From Microdochium bolleyi (taxonomy: Eukaryota; Ascomycota; Sordariomycetes; Xylariales; Microdochiaceae): a DNA stretch of 64,000 nucleotides. The DNA is taken from NCBI GenBank assembly GCA_001566295.1, contig KQ964246.1:3348001-3412000 (forward strand), given 5' to 3'. The position numbers and the translations under genes are program-made. The notes under the pieces are model-generated. The model ran no database searches. It saw only the letters and a list, made by a program, of their open reading frames with translations, and was not told where the DNA came from. This document shows, piece by piece, positions 20,650 through 32,355 of this stretch; the stretch's first letter is position 1, and each line of letters starts with the position of its first letter.

Positions 20650-22679
20650 CACTGCGGGTGAAGCATGTAATCATATAAATGCGGAGGGGAAAGACAAGGA
20701 GGACCGCAGGGCGAACGTGTGTCTAAGACAAAAAGAAAACCACCAGGGACTTTGTTGCACGAAATAATGATGGACAGATGTGCAGCAAGGACAGTATGCA
20801 TTGCAGCGTTACTCTGCTGCGAGACAGTGTATACTAGGCAGCTGGGCTCGGTGGGGATTGCCTGCCATCATGTCGCCGGGATCACTTACACACATGGCAG
20901 CACGCTGCTTTTCATGGCGAAAAGGAAGGTCTCGAAGCAAGTCACCCCTGGTCTCTTCCCTCATACGTCTCGCACGCAGATGTCCGTCCTCGCCCAGCTG
21001 AGCGGCACTGCTGCACAACGACCGATGCGGATAGCGTGCAGGTGCCTCAAATGGCTGGTAGTCGTGGTTATTGGGGGAAAGGGGAAATCGAGACTCTAAC
21101 GGGAACGACGGGTATTACGTAGGCTGTGATCTCGGAAGAAGCAACAATGCATGGCTTATCTGATCTATCATACTACCAGGCGCGATCCTGGTTTGTGCCC
21201 ACTCACCTCCTTTAATTAGCTGCAGTAGTCGTGGTGGTGGTTGTGTGGTGAGTGAACCATCGAGAAGAAGAAAAATGGCTGAAGTAAAAAAGCAAATACG
21301 CGCCACCACGCAAGCACTAGCACAAACCAACCATCGCGGCCGCGCCTTAATTCTCGGCCTGCGGTTTTCCCTAGAACCAAGGTGGCAACAAAACAAAAAG
21401 ACGTTGCACAAGCCTTTTACTAGTTGAGACCCCGAGCTGGCACGGTCCATCTTCGTCACAACGGTGCTGATGGCGCAGGCGCCGCCCAGTTGCGCCCGAA
21501 TGTCTTGGGGTCCGAGCATGGTTGCGAGGAGAGCTCACACGAAGGCTCCAGACCTCTTGCGTGTGTATCACAACATAGTCAGGCCTCGCTGGGCTAACCT
21601 TTCGAGTGGTCTGGGAGAGACCCGTGCATCTGGATGTGCACTCACACAGAGATGTTAGGGTTGCTCACTCGCGTGAACTCCTTCTTTGACCATCATTAAG
21701 AAGGTTACCTCGTCGTCTCCCGGCTTCATGGTTTTCCCTCGAACCCCGTCCCTAATTACCAGTTCTCCAGCGAGCTACGGTCGGGAAATAATCTCATATG
21801 TGACATGGAAGCGGAACAGACTCCCGTCGGTAATACTAGGCTAGTCCTTCCCTCATGCCTCCGCCGCCCCTCTGAACCACACATGAAACAATAGCCTTTG
21901 TCTTGCATTTCCGACGGCGGACGTTGGGGGGAGCTCGGGGCCCGCGAAAGAACTTACACAAAGGTAGGGACCCTGCTTACATGGCACCAAGCCTTCACTT
22001 CGGCCGAGGCCGTGCCGGCCATGGGCCAAGCCGCCATCACAACTCCATTGTTGGGCGGCATGATGACTCCAGCCAAGCACAAGGACTCGGAAACAGTACC
22101 ACTACCACGCACCCCTGTTGTCGACAAGGGAGGCCTCGGTAGTTTCTTCCGCCGTCCGCCAGGTCTTCTAACATCCAACTGTGCAAGGATCCTGAACCTG
22201 CTGGTTCTGCACAAAGCGAGCATGCTCGGTCCTTGTAGCCGAGTCTAGACCCAGCGCTGGTCGCTGAAGGTGTCGCTGCCACGACGCGGACACATGTATG
22301 CAGACAGTCACGTTGGCATTGTCGCAAACGCATGAAGGTTGTGTAATAACGCTTCCAGGATGCTGGTTCTGGCCCGGCACGCAGGATCACATCTGAAGTA
22401 AAGGATAATGAATGTCAATTCGGCCACCATGGCGATGGGATATCTACGCAATATAGAGGAGGACCGAACCCTGCAATGGAAAAGAATAAAGCCTGCTCGA
22501 CAGAAAGAGGAAAGAATGTAATGTTGTACAACTAGCCTAGTCAAAAGTCGACAATTAGGGTGCCATGAAAGTCTATCCGCATGCTTCTCTTGTTGTTCGT
22601 GACATCGTCATCGCGTATGAAAGAGGGAATGAGGTCACTGGTGCGAGACACGTGCCCATAAATGTGATAGGCAGCGCTC
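20650..22679. other. Intergenic, 2.0 kb
   Basis: This holds the promoter of the BTB gene and the 3' flank of the trehalose gene. Several frames of 60-130 codons occur on both strands, but none shows a domain, biased composition or splice partner that would support a gene. Confidence 0.4.
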
Positions 22680-25511
22680 TCACGAGGGTGAAGCGGCGAG
22701 CTTCTGGAGAGCGATGAGCACGCCGTTGACACCCTGAGTTAGGGTTGCGGATGCCTCGGTGTTGCGATTGCCCAGACTCACAGTGATCGTGTTCTTGACT
22801 GTTGGGGACAGATCGTTCGCCCAGCGGAACACCTTCTCAATCTCCCGGCCATCGCCAATGACCATCATGAAGTCGATTGGCTCCGTCTCTGTCTGCCGTT
22901 CGTAAATTTGGGCTGCGGCGGTCTCTTTGGTCCAATCGATCGCTTCCGCGACGACACATCCTTCTAGTTGTGTCGCGTGCACCCGCTGCGCCTCGCAGGA
23001 CTCGTTGATGTGGCCAGTCCAATCGCTGGCCTGTCGTTCAGCGTTGGCGTAGTCCTCGGCGTTCTTGTAATGGAAGATGACCGAACAGCTCCGATCCTCA
23101 ATTGAGGAGCCAGGGGTGCGCTCAAGGTAGTACTGGAGGATAGACTTGACGGACTCCTTCCACGAGCCGATCTGGTGGCGGTCGGCCATCTCAGTCCACT
23201 GGGTCGTGCCACACTCCTTGACAAAGCAGCCGTTCTCAGCAATCAGTCCAATGTTAGGGACTAAGCGGAAGAAGCGCTCCAGCTCACGGGGCGTTCTTCC
23301 AGACATCACGTAGACAATGTTGCGAGGATCTTCAACAAGATCCCGGAGAACGCCAACGACACGTTGAGCGTTAATGAGAATAGCTTCGGACTGCGACCCG
23401 AGAGGAATGAGCGTGCCCTCAAGGTCGAGCAGGAACAGCCTCCGTTTGCTGTCCCGGCATTTCTGGCTCATGGTGGCGAGGTTTAGGCGAGGCACAGACG
23501 TCTGGTCGTGTCGGTGCTGGTCATCGTATGCCTTGTCTAGACATTGTAGGTATTCTTGAAACCACCGAGAACCCGTATGACGATCGAGCACATCCCGAAG
23601 TGCGCCCCACCTAATCTTCTTCTCATCTTCGGGCATCTCGATGGCCTTCTTGACGGCACCCGCGATTTGCTGATAGCTCCACGGGTTGATGGACAACTCA
23701 TTGCCGCCGAAGAGGGACGAGGTGCCAGTAAACTCAGACAGGATCAGAGAGCCGTGCTTCTTGTCGCTGAGCGATCCATCTTGACAGACAATGAACTCAT
23801 GCGAGGTCAGATTCATGCCCTCGCGCTGACTGGTGATCATGAGAGCATCCGCGACGGCAAGGAGGGCAAGATACTGGAAGTACGGGATGTCTTGCTTCAG
23901 GTATAGTACCGGCTGGTACGCCAAGCTTGCCCAGGACGAGTTGATTCTGGTGACGATGTCGCCGACCGCTGCATCGAGGTCGGTCTTTTCGCTGGTGGAG
24001 AGGGCGACTTGGATGAGAACAACCTTGTCGCGCCACGATGGATTCTGGTTAAGAAACAGTTCGAAGGCGAGCAGCTTCTGTCGAACACCACGCACATGAT
24101 CCAGCTTGTCGCGAGCCACGATGATCTTCTTGCCCTTGTATCGCTCGCTCATAATGTTGACCCATTTTTGGACCTCGGCGTTCTGGCGATGTTGATCAAG
24201 GTCGACAGGATCAATACCGATCGGGTGGTTCATGACGTTGACGAACCGATCTTCCAACTGGACACCTTCCGGCGTAGCCTCAACAGCCAGGATGCGGCTG
24301 CATGTCTGCAGGAAGTGGCGCGCATACTCGTGAATTTGGAAGCCAATCATATTTGCACCGAGCATGCCTTCGAGCAGCTGTTTCCGAACAGCGAGGCATC
24401 GGAAAACCTCGGAGGACGGGAAGGCAACGTGCAGGAACAGGCCAATCTTTGCATCTGGCAGCTTCTTGCGAATCATGCCTGGGACAAGCAGTAGATGGTA
24501 GTCGTGAACCCAGATCGTGTCGCCGCGCTTCCAGTTCTTAACAATCTTGTCCGCAAATGCTTGGTTGAGGTTGACGTAGAACTGCCACGAATGATCCTCG
24601 TAGGCCTTGCTCTTGGGGTTGTCTGGGATCTGGTAGTGAAAGACAGGCCACAGGATCTGCTTGCAAAAGTGCAGATAGTGGCCATCGAAATCCTTGTCCG
24701 AGCTGAAGACGGTCAACATGTTGAACTCCGTGGCAAGCCGATCGTGGATATCCTCCCTCTGCTGGGTGCCTTCCAACGCATCCGTGGGCATGCCCAGGGT
24801 CCCGACCCAGGTGTACTCTCCTGTGTAGCCGTCGCGCGAGGCTGCATCTGCTGCGTTGCGAAGCCCGCCATTTCCCTGCTCCGAGTCGACGACAGTCCAA
24901 TTGGCATTGGCAAAGACCCTGTCATGACTGTCACTACGCACAGCACGAGGCTGGTGTACACCCTGGCGTCCTAGCTCCTTCGCCTTCTCTAGAGTCCGAG
25001 CCTGCTCTTGTAGTGAAGCCGGGGGAGGCGAGTTCGCACGCGACTTGGGCTGGAAAGACCGACTGCCCCATTTCGGAGACTCCTTGTCTGTTGGGGCTTT
25101 TCGATCCGAGTCCTCGTCAAAGCCGACATGAATACGGGTTCCGTCCTCATTGACGAACCAACCGTCGATAGCGCCGTTCTCCGTGTCAGGCGGAGTTTCG
25201 GGAGGGGTGTTGGGTGCCCTGGGAGGGAAGAGACTGGGCCGGGCAGTGAGGGGTGGCCGGTTGGCCTTGGCGGCGGCCAACGCAGCAAGAGTCTGTCCCC
25301 TTTGGATCTGTCCCTTTGAAGGAGGAGCATCGGGGAGCTTGAAGTATACCGTCTTAGGCAAGAAACTGAGAGAAATGAGTCGTTATTAGTATGCGCTCCA
25401 TAAAGACTGGATTCAGGACTTCCTCCAGAGCGGTCGGCCACGAGCCGCAATGTTCCAATGGCAAATATTGTCAAGGCGCAGGACTTACAGAGAAGCGAGA
25501 AAGACCGTCAT
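22680..25511 (-). CDS. Trehalose-6-phosphate synthase complex subunit, Tps3/Tsl1-like
   Basis: A 23-nt first exon (25511-25489) and a long second exon (25365-22680) give 902 aa. The intron has a TACTAAT branch site, and the joined N-terminus MTVFLASLFLPKTV supports the model. The protein has a disordered N-terminal tail, a glycosyltransferase-20 domain (about 150-640) and a trehalose-phosphatase-like HAD domain (about 645-880). Both catalytic sites look impaired. The synthase motif reads RDKLDHVRGV, with Arg where active synthases have the phosphate-binding Lys. HAD motif I is DLEGT (D655, E657) instead of DxDGT. Motif IV is GDGREIEKVF instead of GDDxxDE. This pattern is that of the regulatory Tps3/Tsl1 subunits rather than the active phosphatase Tps2. 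Expected role: a scaffold of the cytosolic trehalose complex in stress. Regulatory assignment is inference. Confidence 0.9.
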
Positions 25512-25763
25512 GGCGACCGAGTTATCCTGCGACTACCGCTGGCGGACAGCAGCGCTCTAAAGCAACGTGTCGATGGCGGGGTCGGATTTCTGCAAGCTCA
25601 TAAGAAACGATGGCAAGAGAAGAGGCAGTAGTTCTCTGTTTGGAGAGGTGACTCGAAGAAGGGACGTCAGGCTTGTTCAATGTGGTCTGGGTCGAGCGAG
25701 TTGAGGACGGGGTAGTCGGAAGAATGATTCGGATCCGGAAGATGAATGGGGCATGAGCTGTGG

Positions 25764-25988
25764 AGGGGTTGGACGAGGTGTGACGCAGAGCGCTGCTATA
25801 TGGCTGCTGGGTATGTCTGTCTCTTGGGGGGGAGAGAACAATGGCTACCTTAGGTGTCAGAGGAGCCGATGTGGTGGCAAGGACGCGAGGTTGACAGAAG
25901 AAGATGGTGGTGTGGTGAGTTGAAGGCGCGGGAAGCTTCGAAAGGCCAAGAAAGTTTGCAGAGGGGACTGGTGACACGGCACACCCCT
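25764..25988. promoter_or_regulatory. Candidate STRE and heat-shock sites upstream of the trehalose subunit gene
   Basis: AGGGG/CCCCT stress-response pentamers occur at 25764-25768, 25962-25966 and 25984-25988, between 253 and 477 bp upstream of the ATG at 25511. A two-unit heat-shock-element-like GGAAGCTTCG lies at 25931-25940. Such sites drive stress induction of trehalose genes in yeast. Pentamers are common by chance. Confidence 0.3.
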
Positions 25989-28900
25989 GCGGCTGGCGGG
26001 CACAAAGATGGGGGACGAGGATGCAACGCTACGGCGGGCAAAAGTGGACATCGGGAGAACCAAGGCGCGGCTGCAAGAACGGACAGACCTATAGCTTGAG
26101 CTTTGGGAGCTTGGACGCGCAAGCACCGCTCTGGGCAGGCTGTGACGTAGCAACAGCCCGGGCCCGGCCAGAGTGCGCAGAGCAAGCAGGGCACCAAGCG
26201 CCGTTGAGTTGGAGGAAGCGGCCGGAGCAAAGAAGCGCAGAAGCTAGCAATGCACGCACTGCTCTTGCGTGCAGGCAGGCGCGCTTGCAGGGCTGGCTGG
26301 GCGGGAGCGCAGGGGTTGCAGCAGCAGGGATATCCCCAAGGGTACCTGGGTACGCTGTGCTGCCTGCCCCGTCGCGGCGGAACCTCCCAGCAGCGTCCGC
26401 CCTGCAAGCTCGTCAGTCCTCGTCACCGTCGCCTGTCACCGTGCCAGAACTGCCCGAACCCTCCCGGCGTCTCCAGGACTGCTTCTGCTCCGGGCATGAC
26501 AGCACAATGATGACAGCCCGCCGGGCACCAGCAGCCAGTCTCCTGCGTGCCATCTTTGTGTCCAGAAGCAGCTTCTGGCCTGCCGCTCGAAGCGTACTCA
26601 TGCATAGCTACAAGCTGCCTTGTGCACATTAGGCCCGGCCCAGCCATGCCCGAGGCCTCCTGGTCCTGCGTAGCCCAAAGCCACTTCCTCTGGTAACCGC
26701 CACCAGTAACGCCTACCCCAGCGCCACACACAATGCGACCACACCTTCAAGCTTCATGCACGACGCCGCCCCCTCGCTCGCTTGCCATATCAGCCCGGTC
26801 TAGACTTCGGACATCAACCTTGGAGTGCCATGGCCTGCACCAGTCAACTCGTTGGCCAGCGTGCTGCCCGATCGCGATTGCGAAAACCAGCCTTCGCCAC
26901 AAGAAACAAGGCCGCCTTGTCAGCAGGTCGGACGGCGGACATGCAACGCCGCGGGGTACGAGTGTCCAGCATGTGCTCCACTTACAACGACAGAGAATGC
27001 TTCACCAAAAGCAATGGTGTTCACTTGTGCAGTCGGTTGCACGCCGGCATCCGGATATCAACGGAGGATCACCAGAGTCGGCAAGCTAGGGCCGTCCAGA
27101 CCAGTCGAATGCCTGTCCTTTATCCACTCCCTGCCAGCTTGTCGCGGGCCCAGGAGAGCCAGGGGACCAGAAGGTCCGGTGTTACGCAAGCCGGGGGTCA
27201 AGCCGGAGACTCGATGGGAAAAACCGGGCATGCCAGCTGGAGCTTCTGCGAGAAACACGTGGGACAGGGGTTGGACCGCAAACGTCTCAGAAACCGCTCA
27301 TTGGCAGGCTGTCAATGACACCCAATGATAGACAGCCTCGAAAAGCCTCACGACCGCGCACATTGAGGGACATTGCCGGCTTTCATAACTGCCGCCAGTG
27401 GCGGCCGAGCCAATTGCGAAGTGCCCCGAGCATTAAGGCACAGAAGATTGCGCAGTTCTGACATCACAGCCCGATGATTGGGCGCTGCAAGTTTCACGAC
27501 CAGGGTGGCGGAAAACTTGCCAGGGGCCTCAGTCGACGTAGAAAGTACACCCGGTCCCACACCAAGGCTGCCGGGTGTGAAGCCGATGTGCCTGATTATC
27601 AGCATGGTTCTGGCTCAGGCTGATCTCCGTTCCAAAATGCCAGAACCGGCCCTGGTCCTTGAGACGAAACAACACCACTGAGAAGCAATATTTCCAAATT
27701 CACAGCTTGCATGCACGTCCACGGCAAATGACCACCTGAACCCATGCAGACCAAAGATGCCCTACTGTTCTCAGCGATTTGATGCTCACATGCCAACCCG
27801 TCCTGGGCAAACAGTGCGTGGTCCGCCGCGAGTCCAGATCGCAGACTGCTGACATGTGTCAGGCATCATGCGGAGTTTCAAACACCCTCGAGAGTTGCTT
27901 CCTCCGACCGCCAACATGGCATGGGATTGGCCAGTTGAAATAAGCTCACAGCCACCTCGCGAACTCATTGCACGACAGCACATGACACGTGGGAGTTCAT
28001 GTCCATCCTTTGTTCGCACAGCCGGGGGAGACGCCGAATGTAACCCGACTTCTCGTAGGCATATGACTCTGTCGAGCTGTATCAGAAAATATCTCACCTC
28101 ACGTTAGGCATTGCGACCTGACGAGATCCAGCATCCGTCAACATCCAGCCCAATCCGCCCCGATCCTGACGTTCCGTGACAGCCTGACAGGTTCGACTAG
28201 CATGACATGCTATCTAAGGAAACTTAGTTGCAGCCAGTTCTCTGTTTGGCAGAAGCGAAACCGGCTAGCTCGGCTGGCCGGGGAGTGCTTCTGAAGGAAA
28301 GGTACTTTATCTTCTCAACCACCAGAATGAGCCAGGTACGCCAAACGAAAGCCCGCGGGCGCATTGCTCACCCACGAGTTCTGGCTGGTTCATACAGAAT
28401 TCGTGGCCAAGGCGGCTCGTAGCTTGTCCGCCCTCAGAGATTTTGGACATGAAGCCACTGTGGGCAATACATGTGCGAATTAATACTTCATGGAAAGGTA
28501 GGCTACCAACTATGATCCAGCCTTTGTGTCTTCCAGACTTCGAGGCACAGGCACGCAAACAGTGTCCTTGCAATCATTCAAGGTAGTCTGACTGGCAGTT
28601 CGAAGTCGAGGGCCACCCCAGGCCTCGCAAGGCAGGCTCCGACGGTTCCACCCCTTCCGACCGTGCAACTATGTAGAGTCGACAGCGCTGGCGCTGCTCC
28701 AAGAACAGCGAGCTCCTGGATCAGCGAAAGTGATTTCCATCTTGACCAGGGCAACGCGTCCATTCGGGCGCCGATGACTACGTTTAGCTGCCACAAAGGG
28801 AGTCGCAATCGCCTTGGGCATCCAGCGGCTGACGCCCTTCTAGCCTTTAGCGGCCTGGAGCATGCAAGCCAACGCTTGAAGTTGACCAATTGTCCACCGG

Positions 28901-29150
28901 CGGCGCAAGCACAAAACTATACGCTCCAACGGCAGGAGCAATGCCAGGCCCGCCTGTCAGACTACGCTCGATCTTGTCTCCTGCATGCACAGCACATGCA
29001 GTCTTGCATATGGCAGATATTTGAAGCATCACAGCATCCGATTCTTCTTCAGCCTTTGACATCTTGGAGCTGGAGCTGGGGTTGTGCGAATCTCCGGCAC
29101 AAATGCTCCGGACCTCGTCCACCTAGAGTGGAGCCGATATGTGGATAGGT

Positions 29151-29168
29151 GGGGGGGGGGGGGGGGGG
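29151..29168. repeat. G18 homopolymer
   Basis: Eighteen consecutive G residues on the plus strand, preceded by GGATAGGT. Runs of this length can form G-quadruplexes and are often misread in length by sequencers. Confidence 0.9.
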
Positions 29169-29706
29169 AAGGGACTCATCATGTCAACGCACAACCGAGC
29201 ATCTCCTCAAGACGGACGTCGAAACGTTGGAGTCCATCGTAATTCACCGCGCTGTCTTTGATATTTGAGAAGGGTTGCATTCACAAGGTGTTCGGGGTAG
29301 TCTGATGTCCTCGTCTGCCGGAAAGAAAACTCCGTTCCGTGCCTGGCCGTACGTGTCTCCGGGAGCAGGTAGAAGACATCATCATACTGACAAATGCTCC
29401 TAGTTCTCACGTCAGGCGATGCCACATTGAGAAGCCTCGAGCGATCGAGATGTCTGACTTGGAGGCGGAGCAAATCCGCCAGGAGCAGATCTTTGTTCTG
29501 AACCGAGTGTTTTGAAACAGATCTGCGAGGCAGGGTATCTTGGTATTTTTTCCTCTGCTGCTGGTTCCTGTCTACCGCTCACAATGACGGCATGCATTCC
29601 TTAACCACGTCGACTCCAGCATTTCTATGCAAGGCAATAGGCCGTCTGCATATCGCGATGCTCTGCTCCCTGCTTCCTCGACCGAGCTGCCCCTCCTACA
29701 CGTTTT

Positions 29707-31376
29707 TCAGTTCCGCCATAACCGCACGGCCTTGTCCTTGCCGCCGCTGCCAACACGCTGCCCATCGGGGCTCCAGTCCACGGCGTATACCTCGTCCTGG
29801 TGGCCCGGCAGGTCGACGGTGAGCTTGAAAGATGACATGCTCCACACCTTCAGCGTCGTGTCCTTGGACGCGGTGACGAGCAGCCGCGAGTCCGCCGAAA
29901 AGGCGCACTGGTACACAGCGGCCACGTGGCCCCGAAGGGTCTGGAGGAACTTGCCGTCGCTAAGAGAGGGGAAGGAATGATCAGCTGGAGGTCAACTAGG
30001 GTGTGACGAGCGAATTGGATACAAGGGGGAAGCTTTGCTGACACGAGCGGGTGGTGGGGGAAATCTTACCGAGCATTCCATATCTTGGTGTGGTTGTCGA
30101 ACCCAGCGCTGGCAATCAGGTTGCCGTCTGGCGAGAAGACGACATAGTTGACCTGCTTCTGGTGTCCCAGCATGCGCGCCACGGGCTTCGTGCCATGGGT
30201 CTCAGGGTCCCATAGGTACATCGTGAAGTCGTCGCTGGCCGACACCAAGCGCTCCGTAATCTGCCCGCCGAACTTGGCGGCCTTCTCGAAGCGCTCCTTG
30301 GCTTTCGCCCGCTTCTCCTCGGTCGTGGAGGGCACGTTCTTGGTATGGTCGTAGAACGCCGTGCGGAGTACAAAGTCTGTAGACAGCGCGATCTGGTTCA
30401 CCCAGTGGGCGTGCGAGGAGAGCGAGTGCCGCAGTGTCCCGTCGGCGGCGTTCCAGATCTTGACCGTCTTGTCCTGGCTGCCCGTGTAGATGAGATTTGT
30501 GCCACCCCACTTGACGCTCATGATGCTCCCCTTGTGGCCTGAGAGGACGTGCTCTATTCGCCCGGTGTTGGCAACCCATATCCTCACAGTTGCGTCCTTG
30601 CTGGCACTCGCGAGCCGCGGCGTGTCATCCGACCAGAGGTGGTACGGCTGGAACGCGAGGTCTGTCACCCATTTTGCGTGGCCGGTGAAGGGTTTCGAGA
30701 CGGCAGCCTGGCCCGTCTCGGGGTTCCATATCCGGACCGTCTTGTCCATGCTGCCTGTCGCCAGCATGCTACCATCTGGACTCCACTGGACTGTCAGGAC
30801 CCAGCCTGTGTGTCCCTTCAGCGTGTGCTTGGGCACGCCCAGATCCGTGTCCCATATCCTCGCCGTGTTGTCGCCGGAACCCGTTGCCAGCCGGCTACTA
30901 GTCTTGGGGGAGAACTTCGCTGCTAATATCGCCTCGCCGTGGCCCGGGATCTTGTGCGCCATGCGCGTGACAGCCTGCACCTTGAACACGGCCTGCGGCT
31001 CCGCGGCGAGCGTGATCGTTGTTTCGAAGGGGTTCTCGACGCCGTGGCTCCGCAGCACGGCGAGGAACTCGGCCGGGGTCGGGTAGTTGTCGATGACGAC
31101 GTCCGAGTTGGGCACGTGTATGCGGAACCGGTACGGCGCGAACTCTTCGCGCTCGCGCTCCAGCAGCGTGTTGAGCAACAGCGAGACGTTCTTCTCGGTC
31201 GCGTCGGCAAGCGGGATCTCGATGACGTCGGCCATTTGGTTGCCCTCGTTGTCGACGAAGCGCGCCTTGAAGGACCCGGCTTCTATCGGCGCCGGCGTGA
31301 CATCCTGCTGGGTCTGGGTGCGTTCGAGGGCCTCTCGCCGCTGCCGCTTCGACGGCGGGGGGGCGATGGTCGCCAT
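29707..31376 (-). CDS. RSA4: Ribosome assembly protein RSA4 (Notchless/NLE1 homolog)
   Basis: Two exons, 31376-30070 and 29959-29707, encode 519 aa, close to the yeast protein. An N-terminal ubiquitin-like NLE domain (about residues 37-130) precedes an eight-bladed WD40 propeller with clear repeats such as GSGDNTARIWD, GSMDKTVRIWN, GSQDKTVKIWN and SASDDFTMYLWD. The last repeat and the end (SGGKDKAVRLWRN) lie in exon 2, so the intron cannot be left out. In yeast, Rsa4 binds the AAA+ ATPase Rea1 through a Glu in the NLE domain, which docks in the Rea1 MIDAS; this releases assembly factors from pre-60S particles in the nucleus. A Glu in FETTITL may be the equivalent residue (inference). The gene is divergent from MSH4. 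Confidence 0.96.
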
Positions 31377-32355
31377 TGTGGAGGGACCTGGTATTTGCGG
31401 TGGCTGTACTGTGAGATCCCGTGTGTCGTGATCTTGAGGTGGTGGACTGAGTGATCTTAGACGGATTGAGAGTCGACACTAACTTCAATGCTCGTTGCGA
31501 AGCTTCGGTATGGTGTGTGGGAATGCGGTCCCTTCTTCTCGTCCAGCATAGTGGAGGGGTTGAGCATTCAGAAAAAAAGTCTTATCGAGCACCAGGGACG
31601 CTTATCGGCACCCTTGAACCCTGTCAGGGTCCGCTAGGTTGGAGAAGTCCAGCGGGAACCTTGAAACGCCATGAGAGCCAACGCTAAAGATCGTGACCCA
31701 CCCCAGTCTCAACTACAAGACCACACTCCCAAGGACGTTCTTGCCTTCGGGAACGAGCCACATTGGAAGTTAGAGAACAGACCGTACAGTTCGTCATATT
31801 GAGCTGCTTACCAGACTTATGCATGGAGCCTACCTCGAGATTGCCATTCCAGTGGGAATGGCCATGTAGCCATCAGTCTTGTTGTCACTTTTCACGCCTT
31901 CGAGCAGGAGCTCGTGGTACATTTCCAAGAGCAAAACCCGGCAGTCTGGGCTGCCAAAGCTCGAAACACATTTTTCGTTTGCCTGTCGTATATAAGCCGT
32001 CGACTGTTTGTAATAGACACGATCCCGGGAAGAAGCTGGATTCCTCGTTCACCTGCTCCCCTGAAAGCTTATTTCTCTCGCCAAAACCGAGCGGATCTGG
32101 ACTTGATCGCTCCTTCCTCATACAAATGGCTGGTCCACGACCTGGACTACTTGACTCCAGGAAGGTGCAAATCTTCAATCCTGCGTCTTCCCGAGAGGAT
32201 TAATTCCATCTTCTTGTGTCATTCACCTTCCAGTCCTGCCCATCTGATAGATAACCACCGGCCCCCGCGCCACTTGAAATGGTTCAGCATCACTTGACTG
32301 TGACTTCTCTAATCAGCTGCAAGCCCGACGAATTTTGTCTACAGGAAGCCACGCC
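31377..32355. promoter_or_regulatory. Divergent intergenic region between RSA4 and MSH4
   Basis: These 979 bp should hold both promoters. I found no clear ribosome-biogenesis motif (PAC, RRPE) and no URS1-type meiotic site by eye. Confidence 0.4.

Larger units (their letters stand above)
25512..29706. other. Gene-poor 4.2 kb region
   Basis: This is the longest stretch without a supportable gene. It includes the trehalose gene promoter at its left end and the RSA4 3' flank at its right end. Three overlapping plus-strand frames between 26733 and 27328 and one at 26021-26632 are open but rich in Ser, Arg, Cys and His, with no domain resemblance. No transposon termini, tRNA or tandem repeat was seen apart from a G18 run. 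Confidence 0.5.

Noticed and set aside
20719..22248. Short frames on both strands between the BTB and trehalose genes
   Set aside because: None has a domain or plausible splice continuation.
26021..27328. Several plus-strand frames of 86-203 codons in the gene-poor region
   Set aside because: Composition is dominated by Ser, Arg, Cys and His, three frames are open at once, and no domain or splice partner was found.
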